Assembly (NCBI RefSeq): GCF_958979055.1
Contig: NC_084887.1
Coordinates: forward strand, 38,443,120 to 38,507,119
Length of the DNA stretch: 64,000 nt
Source: Alnus glutinosa
Lineage: Eukaryota > Streptophyta > Magnoliopsida > Fagales > Betulaceae
Direction of reading: 5' to 3'
A program made the translations under genes and the position numbers. The notes below the pieces were generated by a model. It had not been told where the DNA came from, ran no database searches, and saw nothing but the letters and a program-made list of their open reading frames with translations. This document shows positions 1-11,329 of the stretch, piece after piece; the first letter of the stretch is position 1; every line of letters begins with the position of its first letter.

Positions 1-679
1 TAATGAGAATTCATACTAAAATCAATGAAATTTCATGTTGATTGGCCTTAATTAAGATAGCCAGATAAATTACACTAGGCTAAGTGCAACAATTAATGGT
101 GAACCACAGTAACAGGTGCACTAGCATGTTCACAACAAAAAGCCCCAAAAATTGTTGGGCGGTCCAAAATCCAAAAGCAATTACAATTAACAAAAAATCT
201 ATATTCCAAAGCCATCTTCATATGAAGATATTTCCAAGTGGAGGATAAGCGTATTGCTGGAATTGATTCCATATAAAGATTGCAAAGGCTTCCCGGCGCA
301 TCTGACACCGAAACCCAACTCCGAGAAACTGATATTTTAGGGGGCCCGTGGTGTCAAACAGTGGCACCGACATGACCGAAGAAGACCATGCGATTAGACC
401 CACCGCCAACCAGAATTAATTGCTCCATCAACTAGGGTTTGGCATACAGAAAGCACGGAACATGTATGGACTATACGGAGCAAAAATATCTTCGAGCAAG
501 ATATTTAAGATATTTTCCCCTGATTCTGACTCAAAGCTAAGACAGGTGACCGTACGGAAAGCAGAGATGGACCACAGAGGGACATGCAAAGAGTAGAAGC
601 GAGGTCTTCGCGAGCTGATCGAGACAAAAAGAAAGGAAATTTGTGACAGTGTGTGTGTGAAAGTTCAAGAATGGCCAAC
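1..679 (-). other. Start of intron 1 of the MADS-box gene
   Basis: This stretch lies downstream (minus strand) of the MADS exon 1 donor at 679. No K-box or other MADS exon is recognisable, which fits the long first intron usual in MIKC genes. The remaining exons should lie left of the window. Confidence 0.6.
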
Positions 680-864
680 CTCTCTGCACTACAGAACTCG
701 TAGAGCCTGCCTCGGTCGGAGAAGATCAGGAGCGCCACCTCCACCTCGCAGAGCACGGCGAGCTCGTTAGCCTTCTTCATCAGCCCGCCCTTCCGCTTCG
801 AGAACGTCACTTGCCGGCTGATCTTGTCCTCGATTCGCTTCAGCTGCACCTTCCCCCTCCCCAT
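680..864 (-). CDS. MIKC-type MADS-box transcription factor, exon 1 only
   Basis: The exon encodes the DNA-binding and dimerisation MADS domain, starting [14 protein letters not shown] and reading through [10 protein letters not shown] to LYEFCSAE. It is 185 nt long and ends at an AG|GTTGGC donor, the usual length and phase of exon 1 in MIKC genes. MADS factors bind CArG boxes as dimers or tetramers in the nucleus. I chose the MGRGK start because it is the family start; an in-frame ATG at 894 would add about ten residues, mostly Arg-Glu repeats encoded by a GA microsatellite. The core is slightly unusual: [28 protein letters not shown], where most plant members have a form like [27 protein letters not shown]. 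I cannot assign the subfamily (AP1/FUL-like and TM8-like are both possible) without the K-box exons, which are outside the window. Confidence 0.9.
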
Positions 865-865
865 T

Positions 866-885
866 CTCTCTCTCTCTCTCTCTCT
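866..885. repeat. (CT)n microsatellite in MADS 5' leader
   Basis: About ten CT units lie immediately before the MADS start codon (GA repeat on the coding strand). Such pyrimidine/purine tracts are common in plant 5' leaders. Confidence 0.9.
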
Positions 886-894
886 GATGACCAA

Positions 895-1370
895 AGCCCT
901 AACCTTCGAATCGGATGGGGTCCACGAAACAGTTCTGTTTTCGGCTTATGAGCTCCGGAGACGAAGAGGCAGAAGTGAATTTTGACTTTCAAGTCCACAG
1001 AGGCCAACAGAGCTAGGCGATTCCAAAGTCGGTTCTTCGATTTGACGCGTGGCACCCTTCGATTTGACCCGATGTGCCTTCTCGGCGAAGGCTTCTCGCA
1101 CGTGCGAACAGAGCAAGACAAACCTTCAGGGAATGTTTGGTTGATCTTTTTCTCCCCAGTTTTCCCTTCCGAAAAATAGAAGTAGGATACTATGAGCATC
1201 ATTTTATTTATCTCGAGGACCATACTCTTCCACGTGGCAAGCACCCTTTTCGTACGTTCCAGATTTATGATGGGACAATTATCCAAGTGTCGATCTTATG
1301 GACGCGTGTCGGAAAACCAGCGTTAAAGAAAAAGGATACGTCTGACGCTTACTAAGGTCCGTCACGGTCT
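895..1370. other. Upstream region of the MADS gene
   Basis: Probable promoter and 5' leader of the minus-strand MADS gene. I see no clear TATA box and no other coding sequence. Confidence 0.4.
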
Positions 1371-1379
1371 ATAACTATA

Positions 1380-1524
1380 GGGACATGATTGGCTCACAAC
1401 CCATTTGCACAACTCCATCACAACCCCACTCACAATGGTGTGGGGCTCATACACATGGGCCCCACATCATTGTGAGTAAGAGTTGTGAGGGAGTTGTGAT
1501 GGGGTTGTGGTTTTATCATTTTCC
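1380..1524. mobile_element. MITE with 9-bp TSD (Mutator-type candidate)
   Basis: A 145-bp imperfect inverted repeat, flanked by perfect direct repeats ATAACTATA at 1371-1379 and 1525-1533. The left end starts GGGACATGATTGGC; the right end, reverse complemented, starts GGAAAATGATAAAACC. Both arms carry the sequence CACAACCC. A 9-bp TSD is typical of Mutator-like elements. The element has no coding capacity. Elements with a similar terminus occur at 21279-21412 and, partially, near 29750-29850. Confidence 0.75.
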
Positions 1525-1722
1525 ATAACTATAACGATAGGTCGATAGCCGTGAGATCTGTGTCTGCCAGGCTATGGAGCCGCAAAGTTGGGCCGAAGTA
1601 AAGAATCCAATTACGTGGTGGACTCGATGGTCTTGCTCTTGGGCCGGATTTTTTTGGAAAACATTTTCTCTTAATCTTGGTGGATTCGTAGTAGATTGGG
1701 CCGGAGGCTCAAACCAAATTTG

Positions 1723-2281
1723 CAGGGGTGAGCGTTGGTTCGGTAGGCGGTTAAGTCGGTTAATTCGGTCGGTTAACCGACTTTTGTCGGAATGTAGTCG
1801 GTGAATTTATTTCGGTTAAGTCGGTTAAGTGGTTAATAGGCGGTCGATCAAGTCGGTTAAGCGGTTAATAGGCGGTCGGTAGTCGGTAAAGCGGTTAATA
1901 GGCGGTCGGTTAAGTCGGTTAAAGCGGTTAACATTCGGTTAAAATGGGTAATGAAACGACGTCGTTTTGATTTTTATAAAGGAAAAAAAAAAAAAAAATG
2001 ATCATACGTTTCGTTCTTACTAAAACGACGTCGTTTCGTTTTATGTCGGTTCGGTTAATTGGTCGAAATAGAATTCGGTTCGGTTCGATTCGGTTACCGC
2101 TTAAAAGGCGATTCGGTTCGGCTGCCGCTTAAAAGGCGGTTCGGCTTGGCTGCCGATCCGGCTTTCGAAATAAAATTTTATACCGACTACCGAACCGAAA
2201 TTAGTCGGTTAAAGTCGGTAGGCGGTCGATGGCGGTTCGGTTCGGTAGGCAGTCGGTAGGCGGATAATTTGCCTACCCCTA
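1723..2281. mobile_element. Non-autonomous hAT element rich in CGGTT repeats
   Basis: A 559-bp element flanked by perfect 8-bp duplications CAAATTTG (1715-1722 and 2282-2289), with short terminal inverted repeats CAGGGGTGAGC and GCCTACCCCTA. An 8-bp TSD with CAGGGG-type ends is the hAT signature. The interior is almost entirely degenerate repeats of units such as CGGTTAAGT, GGCGGTCGGT and TTCGGTTCGG. There is no transposase ORF. Confidence 0.85.
1954..2036. repeat. Pair of AAACGACGTCGTTT palindromes
   Basis: The perfect 14-bp palindrome occurs at 1954-1967 and again at 2023-2036, separated by an A-rich spacer, in the centre of the hAT element. Each contains the core GACGTC, a possible bZIP-binding core. 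Confidence 0.85.
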
Positions 2282-2304
2282 CAAATTTGGAGAAAACATT
2301 TGTC

Positions 2305-2493
2305 CTTGAGTAATGAATCCCTACCGCTTAAATATACAATTTTTCACCACCTTATCTATGTGGCAAGGTGGACCCTCACCTTAATTTATTTTTAAAAAAT
2401 AAAAAAACTCAAAAAGTAGTAGGAAACCACCTTGCCACATAGGCAAGGTGGTGAAAAGTTGTATATTTAAGCGGTTGGGATTCATTACTCAAG
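2305..2493. mobile_element. MITE-like inverted repeat, copy A
   Basis: About 65-bp arms, from CTTGAGTAATGAATCCC on the left to its complement ending at 2493, enclose an A/T-rich loop. The arms contain CCACCTTGCCACATAG and AAGGTGGTGAAAAGTTGTAT, shared with the element at 3568-3714, so the two belong to one family. I could not find a TSD. Confidence 0.7.
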
Positions 2494-3567
2494 TAATTTC
2501 ACGTTGCAAGACAGAAGACACTTTGGTTCAAAGAAATAGCAAATTTTCAAATTCAATTCCTTCCCGTATGAAAGCTATTCTTCTATACAAATATCTTAGA
2601 AAAGAAATTATCCACAGATAAAATTGAGATTTGGATAAATTTGAATTGAATATTTTGTGGGTCATTAACAAGGTCGATGATTGAATAATTGGTCAATCGA
2701 CCTTGTTAATGACTCTTCCTCTTCTCCAAACTCTTCCCGCGGCTTCTCTGAAACTTTTTATCAAACACTTCGGGTGTTTCACCTTTGTTTCTTCACCCAC
2801 ACAGAAAGTTTACCGCCACTGGCCTCCCAATCCTCAACTGAATCATTTGGACTTTGGAATTGGTAATACAACACAACAGTCCACAAGATTAATTATTCAA
2901 ATGGTGACGTCCCTTCCCAAAGAGTAGAAAATTCTTTGTAGATCTGGGAAAAATACAGAAAAAGTTAGGGGAAAAAGCTAAAGAAACCAAACAACCCACA
3001 AATCAAAACTAAAATGAAAACAACGAGAAGCCAGATCTGGGGTCATACTACAAGAGAAAATCAATTGAAAAAAAATAAAAAAATTTACCTTTGTACGGTG
3101 GCGGTTCATCCCAGCGGGCGTGTGGTGGTTCTTGAGCGAAGTATGGTGGCTGTGGGCTCGCGGCGTACGGTCGTGACCCAGCGTCGCACGGTGCTTTCCG
3201 TCCATGATTTGGCGTTCCCGAAGCTCAGCCAAGTAAGGTGATTCGTTACTTGGCGTCTGTTGGGTGGCTGATCCGTCGACTAGTCTGGATATGGTGGATT
3301 TTGGGGGAGGGGAGGGAGGAGCTCTGAAGATGGGGGCAAATTTCGTTTTATGTAGAATAGAAGAGTTTTGAAATGGTTTTGAATTTTGAAATGATTTTTT
3401 TATTTTTTATTTTTAAAAGGTACAAACAGCTGGCTTTATTTTGTCCTGGGATGAAATGGACGGCTTAGATTTTCAAATTTGAGGAACTCAGATTTTATGA
3501 AATATGAGGGGATCTCAATCCCATTCAATCATTATTCTCAATACTTAATACTTGGCAATTACCCGAT
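2494..3567. other. Intergenic, no gene seen
   Basis: No supported gene. A GC-richer patch at about 3090-3300 has open frames on both strands but no recognisable domain. Confidence 0.5.
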
Positions 3568-3714
3568 TAGTAATGATTCATTGCCACCTTTTGATACAAC
3601 TTTTTATTCCTATCTGATTTTATTTTTAAAATTCAAAAAGTAGTAAGGGACCACCTTGCCACATAAGTAAGGTGGTAAAAAGTTGTATCAAAATGTGGCA
3701 ATGAATCATTACTC
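3568..3714. mobile_element. MITE-like inverted repeat, copy B, with 9-bp TSD
   Basis: The inverted repeat starts TAGTAATGATTCATTGCCAC and is flanked by TTACCCGAT (3559-3567) and TTACCCAAT (3715-3723), a 9-bp duplication with one transition. It shares its core with copy A at 2305-2493 but has lost part of the left arm. The 9-bp TSD again suggests a Mutator-type element. Confidence 0.7.
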
Positions 3715-4176
3715 TTACCCAATAGGCAACCGTCCTTAATTTTCTCTTAATTTGGAGATTATTTATTGGAAATTGTGGGCAGATGCCATTTACATTAAAC
3801 ATCTTCTATTTCCTACAAAAACATAAATATATTATATATAATTCATCTATCTATGCTTGTGCGTTCACTTCAGATTATTTTTAAATAGTAAAAAACTGTT
3901 TAATGAGCTAATTTTTTTAAAAAAGAAAATTGTTTTAAAATGATGTGTCACTATCACTTTTAAGAAAAAATTTCCTTATAAGTTGATTTTTCCATAAATC
4001 GAAAATATCATTTTCACGGTGTAGTTTGGTTTATCTTAATATCTTCGAGTCTCTGACCCAGTCGAATATTGATTTACCTTAATATCTTCGAGTCTGACCC
4101 AGTACTCGATTTTCCTCAATAAATTAGTCCATCTTTTCAATATCTTGCGTGTGAGACTGATTAGTATAGAAATAAC

Positions 4177-4496
4177 GGGCTCGTTTGGTAAAAACACGTG
4201 CAGAACAGAACAGAGTAGAACAGAACAGAGTAGTGGAGTTGTTAGTTTTGAAATTAGTAAAAAGTGATGATGTGATATAAAATAAAAAGAATTTGTGTAA
4301 AAAAATGAAAAAAATTTGTATTGTAGTGAATTTTTTTATTTGGATAATAATAAAAAAATTATTGATATGATATAAAAAGTGAAAAAAATGAGAATGTTTT
4401 GATGTTGATTAGTAGTGAAAAATATAAAAAAAAAAAAAATGAAAAAAAAAATACATAAACAATACTGTTATGTAATGTTGCTAGACAAACAAACCC
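4177..4496. mobile_element. MITE of the GATGTGATATAAA family, copy 1
   Basis: The left end is GGGCTCGTTTGG and the right end ACAAACAAACCC. The interior holds GATGTGATATAAA, TTTGTATTGTAGTGAA and GATATGATATAAAAAGT in the same order as the elements at 23590-23870 and 52766-53053. This is the most diverged of three copies. A TSD is not clear. Confidence 0.6.
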
Positions 4497-4499
4497 AAC

Positions 4500-6281
4500 A
4501 ATTTGAGTACAGAAATATAGATCATTTCCCTGTCAACTATTAGATTTTTGTACTGGCATCCAATTGGCCCCAGATGCTGACTCTTAAAAATAATATATAT
4601 ATTTAAGGTTTGAGTGCTTTAATTAATATTCATTGGCCATATAACAAAAAAACAAGAGCTTACATGTCTTTAAGAAAATGGCTTAAAACACGGAAAGATG
4701 TAAAAAGGGCCCATTACTAAAAAAGTGGTTAGTGATTAATAATCGGCATCCAATAACCGCTAACCGGTAATTATAATTATTTTAGGTTATTATTATTTTT
4801 TAAATAATAGCAACCGATTATACATCTTTAATTTGAAACCAACTTGGCCGATATCAAGAGAGCTAATATGATTGTTAAGACCAAGTTAGAATTGAGCATC
4901 GCTTTTTCACTTGTTCTTCTCTATTTTATTTGAAATTGAAACGAAAAAGCAGTTTTTTGTTTTCTGTTTTTTTGTCAAAATTTTATTTTATTACATTATG
5001 CATACACCACATCATTTAAAAATGATCATATTCCGTTGCAGCTGGCGATGCTTGAATTTCAAGCGTCCATGGATGGACCAACCCGGGCCCGGCCTACTTC
5101 TACCAGCTAATAGGCCATGTCCAAGTGTCAATTTGGTTGGAACACCCTAGTCCCTAGTGATAGTAAAGGCTGGCTCTCTATATATTCTTCCATTCTTTTT
5201 CCTTTTTTTAGTCTTCCAAGTTTTCCTTGTTGGAAAATTTGGTTAAAGTCGTTAAAGGACATAACTAATCCTTGGCCAGGCCAAAGAAAAGCACACCATA
5301 ATTAAGTAAGCTATTTATTGAAAGGATTATAGCAAAGCAGATGCTTGCTTAACTTAATTATAAATAGATTGGAATATATTTCCTTTTTTCCTGATCAAAT
5401 CTCTCTTATTGGATAGGGAATCAAGCATTGATATTATCTTAATTAATAAGAAATATCAGTTCAAGGATTAATGGACATTCTCCAATCGAAAATATCATTT
5501 TACAGAAGATGTTTCCAAATTGATATGATATATTTGGATCTAAATTGATATAATACAATTGTAATTAGATAATATAATATATTTAGAACTAAATTAATAG
5601 GCTTAAACTTTTAGATTAAGCAGTTTTTCAATATATTAAATAATGGTGATAATGGAAAACTCTTTTGATTTTTATTTTTCCACTGCACTATCTTCATTTA
5701 TCTGGTTTACTTGGAAATTACTTATACTAAACTTTAAGTCATCTTTTTATTGGCGAGACAATTTTAAACTAATGGATCAGAATCCCTTGTAATTAGTTGC
5801 CCAAATTATAACTAATTGAGAGAAGATCTCGATGGATTAACCCATGTGTCTGAACAAATCTCATATTGTCTAAACACCTATTCAGACAAATAAGCTCATT
5901 CATAACCCTCCCTTAGAGCCCTCTGTCATGCAGGGATAAATTAATATACTTTGAGTGAGTGGAAACACAAATTAAAGGTTGGGTAAACTAATATACTTGT
6001 GCGAGTGAGAGCAAAACTCAAGGCTAAGCCCAGAGGCATTATGATTTGAAAGAGATGTGTTACAGTACTGTTAGTTAGGGGTACCCCTTCGGTCAAATTA
6101 ATGGGTCGTGTCTCTTGGAGACAACTCCCTAGATGAGTTGTTACTCTTTTGAAGGTTCATATATAGGGGCATCTATAAATAAGTCTATTGTCCACAAATG
6201 TAACTTTTGTTAAATTATCATTTATTACAAACATTTAAATTTTATAAGAAATGAATCAACTATTAATTCAATTAAGGACAA
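4500..6281. other. AT-rich intergenic DNA
   Basis: No gene, RNA or structured repeat can be supported. Confidence 0.5.
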
Positions 6282-6463
6282 AAATTTCTTACAACCCACA
6301 TATAAGATTGACATGTGTTTCTTAGTATATGAGAAACATATGTTATTTAAATAGAATTAATGTGTTTCTTACATGCTTTTTTAATAGCATTAATAAAAAA
6401 ATATATACTTCTCACATGTTTAAAGAACACATGTCATTTTTATACGTGGGTTATAGGAAATTT
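6282..6463. mobile_element. MITE-like inverted repeat
   Basis: The left arm contains AAATTTCTTACAACCCACAT and TGACATGTGTTTCTT. The right arm is the imperfect complement (ACACATGTCA, ACGTGGGTTATAGGAAATTT). It is non-coding and I could not define a TSD. Confidence 0.55.
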
Positions 6464-7243
6464 CCTATAATCATTTTGTAAGAATTTCTTTACATCACGT
6501 GTGAACTCAAACTCATATTTAATTAATAATTGAGGCTTAACATATAGAATGTTTAATAAAATATGAACACAAAACTTTTGCTTTTGTATTATATTAAATC
6601 ATAATTTATCTCAAATATTTAAACGAATAAAAATAATTTATTTAATTATTTAATTAATATTCTAACAACTTAAACCCTTAGTCATGGTTTTGCCTCTATG
6701 TAGTCCATATATAGTCTAATACAATCACAATAGTTTTGGGTTTGTTGTATCTCTACGGGGATCAACAATTTCTGACTTCATATATATAATGTGCAGTACT
6801 TAGTTTTGATGAAAACCAATTAAAGACTGCAAAATTACTGATTAATGATAAGTTTGTTAATGTATTTTAGATGGGGTTTCTTGTTTGAAAAAGTGAAAAA
6901 AGTGTCTAGACATGACATAAAGTTGAAAATTATTTTTACATTTTGAGAAGCTAGCGGTTTGTGTTTCAAGTTATTTATTGATGGATTTGTCTCGAGAATA
7001 AAACACAAACAAAACATGGCCAAATTGCAAGTTAATTTCTAACTCCCTGAACAACCACATGCAGTACGTAGCGTACTACCAAGTTTGGAGAGATACATAT
7101 ATAGAACAAAAATACAACACACCTTAGATGTCTACTGATGAACCTATCTTTGTGGATGATAAGGCTTAATTTATTACAGTAAAAAGCGATCATGACTAAT
7201 TAATATATCCTAGCTGCAGGATGAAGGAAACCAGCTGTGACCT
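6464..7243. other. Intergenic, 3' side of the 7244-7609 gene
   Basis: AT-rich. No coding signal beyond a possible 3' UTR of the minus-strand gene next to it. Confidence 0.4.
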
Positions 7244-7609
7244 CTACTGCACATCTTGACTCTTTTTTCGTTCCGAGTTCAAGTGTTCAAGCTTGAAACG
7301 TTCTTGAACAGAAGATATAAAATTTGCAGCCTTCATATCGATGCTCTCGTCAGCAGCCACGCCATAGATAAGGTTTTCATGTTGGCTGCTGTCGGCCGGA
7401 ACTATAAATGACACCTGCTGTTTCTGCGGCTGAGCAAAGACGTAGTCCTGGGGGAGCAGGAATTCTACTGAAGCAGTTGAAGGAGAAGACTGGCTTGGCT
7501 TAACCTTGCTGGTGTATTGCACATGAGTTGAGGAAGGCTTGGCTGCTGCCCGATGGAAAGACATCAACTTGCCCTTGAGGAACCCTCTACGCTTGCGGTT
7601 TGCTTCCAT
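7244..7609 (-). CDS. Small plant-specific protein, 121 aa, DUF761-like tail
   Basis: An intronless ORF starting MEANRKRRGFLKGKLMSFHR and ending at TAG. The N-terminus is strongly basic (RKRRGFLKGK), which could be nuclear-targeting or membrane-associating. The middle is Ser/Pro/Gln-rich. The C-terminal segment, ESIDMKAANFISSVQERFKLE, resembles the short D-x-K-A-x-x-F-I helix that ends plant DUF761 (cotton-fibre) proteins. That likeness is my inference from a short motif. A TATA-like box lies about 80 bp upstream and the flanks are non-coding, so it looks like a complete, independently transcribed gene. Function is unknown; related small plant proteins are often stress- or development-responsive, but nothing here shows that. 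Confidence 0.75.
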   Translation of the reverse strand: MEANRKRRGFLKGKLMSFHRAAAKPSSTHVQYTSKVKPSQSSPSTASVEFLLPQDYVFAQPQKQQVSFIVPADSSQHENLIYGVAADESIDMKAANFISSVQERFKLEHLNSERKKSQDVQ

Positions 7610-7690
7610 CTTGATTAATTAACCTGATCAATATATATGTTTGATATCAGATTTCGAATGTTGAGTGTTCAGTACAAGAGCCAAGAGGGT

Positions 7691-7699
7691 CTATATATA
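7691..7699 (-). promoter_or_regulatory. TATA-like box for the 121-aa gene
   Basis: On the minus strand this reads TATATATAG, about 82 bp before the ATG at 7609. Confidence 0.5.
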
Positions 7700-10600
7700 C
7701 CAGTTGTAAGGGGTACTAGCTAGCTTCTTTGTGTTGAAATCATCTGCAGATAGACATGAAAATTTCTGACTGGGCTATATGTGGTCCCCTATACGCTAAA
7801 TATCTCCAAGGCATAATCTTCTTTTAGACTATTTACGGGGTTATATAGATAGATATATAGATATATTCAAATCATTTATTAGATATATTCCAAATTTCCA
7901 ATAGTTTATCAAACAGCTAGCTAGCCTAAACGCTTTCCAAGATATCGAGAACTAATTGGTCTTTATTATTGCATGCAATAATGTCTTTATTGTATACAAT
8001 TACATATAGATACGAATCTCTTTAGGGAGATGAAAGCGCTGCACAGTGGAATCCTACTCTTATTAACTCTACAGTCTAGTGATAGTCTTAAAATATTATT
8101 TAAATAATTAAATTCACTTAAAATAGCATATTGAGCCGGCCAGGCGGCCAGCACTAGCAGATGTCTATCGATCATATTCCAATAGCGCTTGAGTTTGAAT
8201 GTTTTAAGTACTCTTTTTGCACTATTTGAGGGAGGATAGATCAAGATAGGGCACTGCACCCTCGAGACAATCAACTTGAAAGATCAAATTGGAACCTCCA
8301 GCATCGCAATCTTTGCTATATATGTTTGCTATCTGAAGTTGGTCATTCAAGTTGTCAAACTGTAAAGTGAAAAGTAAAGGGGGAATGTATTTTATAGATA
8401 AGAACGGCGTCCCTTTCGACACATTGCGTTCCGTGAGCATCTTCCGGCCTGGAATATGAGGAGTAGTTTTCAGGTTTCAGGAAATGCAGAACTTAAGAGT
8501 AAGAGACGCAGGCATGATGATTCATTAATTTGCATTGGGTATCCTAGCACGCACTTAATTAATAACAATAACAAGTAATTATAGGGGCATTAGAACTTGT
8601 GAACACTTTCTGTCCTCTCATTTGTATATATTTGATAACTAGATTCAAGGTTTAAGCTCAGAATCTAATGTGACGTTAAAGCACCCGTCATTCCAAAAAC
8701 TTTAAATCGATAGGAAACGGTGAAATCTGACTCTACTTTTCTATGATGGAGCGAGCTACGGTTGAGAAAACTGTACTGGTCCTGCAGGCTGCAACTTGGG
8801 CTGCTTTGCTTTACTCAGACACTAATAGACACTAACAGCAATAAAGTTCTTGCGCTTTTGAACGTTCAAGGATAAGATCGATATTCTAGGTACCTGATTG
8901 TCAAGTCCCACATCACACCGGCCAGTACTACAAGTGGGTGTTTGTTGGCTTTTCTAATTTTTTCACATCACCTTATTGGACATCAGGATGAGACCTATAT
9001 TTATGACTCTAATATGTCTTAATATACACTTATGTACATCAAGGTGACGTAGCAGTACCATTAGCCAATTTTCTGACTTTTGGACTTACAGTATGAAAGC
9101 CTGATCGACTTGAAACATATTTCAGTTCTAGGAAGCTTGAACAAATTTGAGATGTCTTAAACATCAATCTGAACAAATCTGGGAAGTTTTCTGTGAACAG
9201 ATTCGATCTATTTGACCAAGAGTCCTTGCTCCTCCCCAGTAGTTCTTGCTCTGCTTTTGATGCCTAAAGCAAGAATCTTTTGGTGGACCAAAAGTGCCAC
9301 TGCTTTGTCTCTAAACGTTCTTTTGAAGCTAAGTTTTAGATTTCTTGTGCAAAATTACTGAGAGATAAAGTTAGCGGACTAGTGATTACCTTAAGTGATT
9401 TTCGCATCAGTGTCGTTAATGTGTCTTGATTATGTAAAAATTGTGAAGAAGATTGTGAAAGAATAATTTTCTTACCTTAATATGGCAAGTTGGCAAAAGA
9501 GATATTTGTTCTTCTGCTTAACTTGTACGACTGCTGTTGTGTCTCAATGGTTAAAGAACTTCATTGGCCCCACTACACACTGTCCCCCGTGATAGGATCT
9601 CACATCCTCTGAAATTGTCACTTTTCACCAAAGATGGACCGAGATCCGGTGCACTATTTATGGTAGGGTATTATACTGGGTATAATACTTTGTATTTCGT
9701 CCAATCCAATCACTTTCTTTGGCCATCCCAACAGCCGTCCCAAATTATTACTATTATTTTTTATATATATTGTCACCATTATATTTATTTAAAATAAATG
9801 ACATAAATAATAGTGTTATTACACGGTCTCAATCTCAAAAGGATGGTCCTTTGATGTTGGAACCGCGCGTTCTACTAATTTGGAACTTTTGGATTTGTTA
9901 TGACCAATGACACGAAGACTCATTCATTGAACTTAATTTGGGCCTGTCAATATCCGCCAATTTTTCTGATAATTAAGCAAATGGGCATGGGAATGTTATA
10001 TGATAAAATAAATTAATATATTCCTTCGAGTGACTTTATTGAACAAATTAACACCTTGAATATTTATATATGAGGCATTTCCATAATAATTGGTAATGCA
10101 GTTGAATGCACGGTCCGACTCAGCCAAGGAATGCTCGCAAGAATGAGTAAAGATAGTAGGAGATTTGCCGGGAATCTTGGGTGGGAAAAACCTTTTGTGC
10201 TTAAGTTAGGAGAGGTGCAAGAAGAATTGTTCCAAGGAAGAGAGTTAGAGTGTTAGTGGAAAGAATAGTTATGTGACGGTAATTGAAATAGTAGTATGTC
10301 TTCTACTTAGTAGTATGTCCCACTTTCGGTGTTTGTTAAGCAATCATTGTACCGATACGTTAGCTTTGTTGATTTGGTTGGAACCCATGATTTAGGCTAG
10401 CTTGATTATTCCGATTTCCGACCCAAATGATAGGCTCCCAAGCTAGCTTGCATCCTTGGCCAAAACCTACTCCTAATAAGTTGCTGGATCGTAGTAGCTA
10501 GAACACTCTCCATCTGCCCGCCAGCAATAGATCGAGGTGGTTCGATTCCCGTTACACGTGATGTGGTGAAAAATTAATATTGATTCAACGAGATATGCCT

Positions 10601-11063
10601 TGCCTGAATTCAGATTTAAAACTTGTCGTCTACTTTCAATAAATGTTTGGAACAGGAAACTTACAATAATGCAACACCGCATTCTCCAAAAATTGAGAAA
10701 CAAGGAAAGATCTATCAAGAGAAAGATTTATTCGAGCAAATATCTTAAGAGTTTCATCGAGCCGGCTGAACAGATTATGGAAATCATATATATTTGTCTC
10801 GAGATTGCCAAATCAATGAGCGTGCATGAGATGGCCATGCATAGATCACCAGAGAAAAATGACGATGTGCTGACAACAAAGGTGATGAAAATGAACTGTT
10901 GATCATGAGTAAATTAAATATATACAAATTGAAATCTGTGGGACCTTTTAGGTATAACTTTAAACATTTTCTGAACGACATTAGGTGAAGATTATAAAAT
11001 GATATTAATCCATCAAATCAAAATGAAGGGGTTGTTATGTACAGCGCGCTCTCCCTTCTTTCC
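7700..11063. other. Intergenic, no gene supported
   Basis: Several short open frames (for example 8222-8440 minus and 10600-10902 plus) have no recognisable domain or gene structure. About 10090-10620 looks like a diverged repeat, listed separately. Confidence 0.45.
10090..10620. repeat. Diverged dispersed repeat, copy 1
   Basis: It starts near GCAGTTGAATGCACGGTC and contains TAGTGGAAAGAATAGTTATG, then GTCCCAC and a GTTAGC/CTAGCTTG stretch. A region at 53283-53790 has similar words in the same order (GCAGTTGATCGCACGGTC, TAGAAAGAATGGTTATG, GTCCCAC). This is probably an old LTR or SINE-like family. Borders are uncertain. Confidence 0.35.
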
Positions 11064-11071
11064 TATATAAA
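11064..11071 (+). promoter_or_regulatory. TATA box of the MIR171 transcript
   Basis: TATATAAA followed by a CT-rich leader (CACTCTCTTCTCTTTTGG). Transcription would start near 11095-11100. Confidence 0.65.
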
Positions 11072-11225
11072 GCAAATCCACTCTCTTCTCTTTTGGTACT
11101 CTCAATTTCAACAGCTATTCCCATAGCTTGTTGCTTCGTTTGTAAATAAAATCACTTTCTTGTTTCTGGGAATTTCGTTCTCCTCTTCTTTCTCTCTCGT
11201 CTTCTTTCCGGGAGTGCATATATAC

Positions 11226-11321
11226 ATGGCTAGCTGCATGGGCATTATATCTATTTCTTCCAACATTGAAGAACGTTTATGGATTTTACTTTCCTTCTTC
11301 ATTGATGTAATAGTTTCTTGA
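11226..11321 (+). CDS. 31-aa ORF in the miR171 primary transcript (candidate miPEP)
   Basis: This is the first ATG after the predicted transcription start. It opens a 31-codon frame beginning MASCMGIISIS and ending at TGA, about 20 nt before the hairpin arm. Some plant primary miRNAs encode short regulatory peptides (miPEPs), and pri-miR171 is a known case in other species. Whether this frame is translated is inference: small ORFs arise by chance, and the residues match nothing I recognise. Confidence 0.35.
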   Translation: MASCMGIISISSNIEERLWILLSFFIDVIVS

Positions 11322-11329
11322 CAATAATG

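Noticed and set aside
8222-8440. 72-codon minus-strand frame near 8.3 kb
   Set aside because: No recognisable motif, promoter or splice partner; an ordinary chance ORF in AT-rich DNA.
10113-10135. CAGCCAAGGA stretch resembling miR169
   Set aside because: Only the first ten bases match; the rest diverges and there is no complementary arm nearby, so no hairpin.
10530-10560. GGTTCGATTCCCG stretch resembling a tRNA T-arm
   Set aside because: No acceptor, D or anticodon arm can be built around it; it lies in a diverged dispersed repeat.
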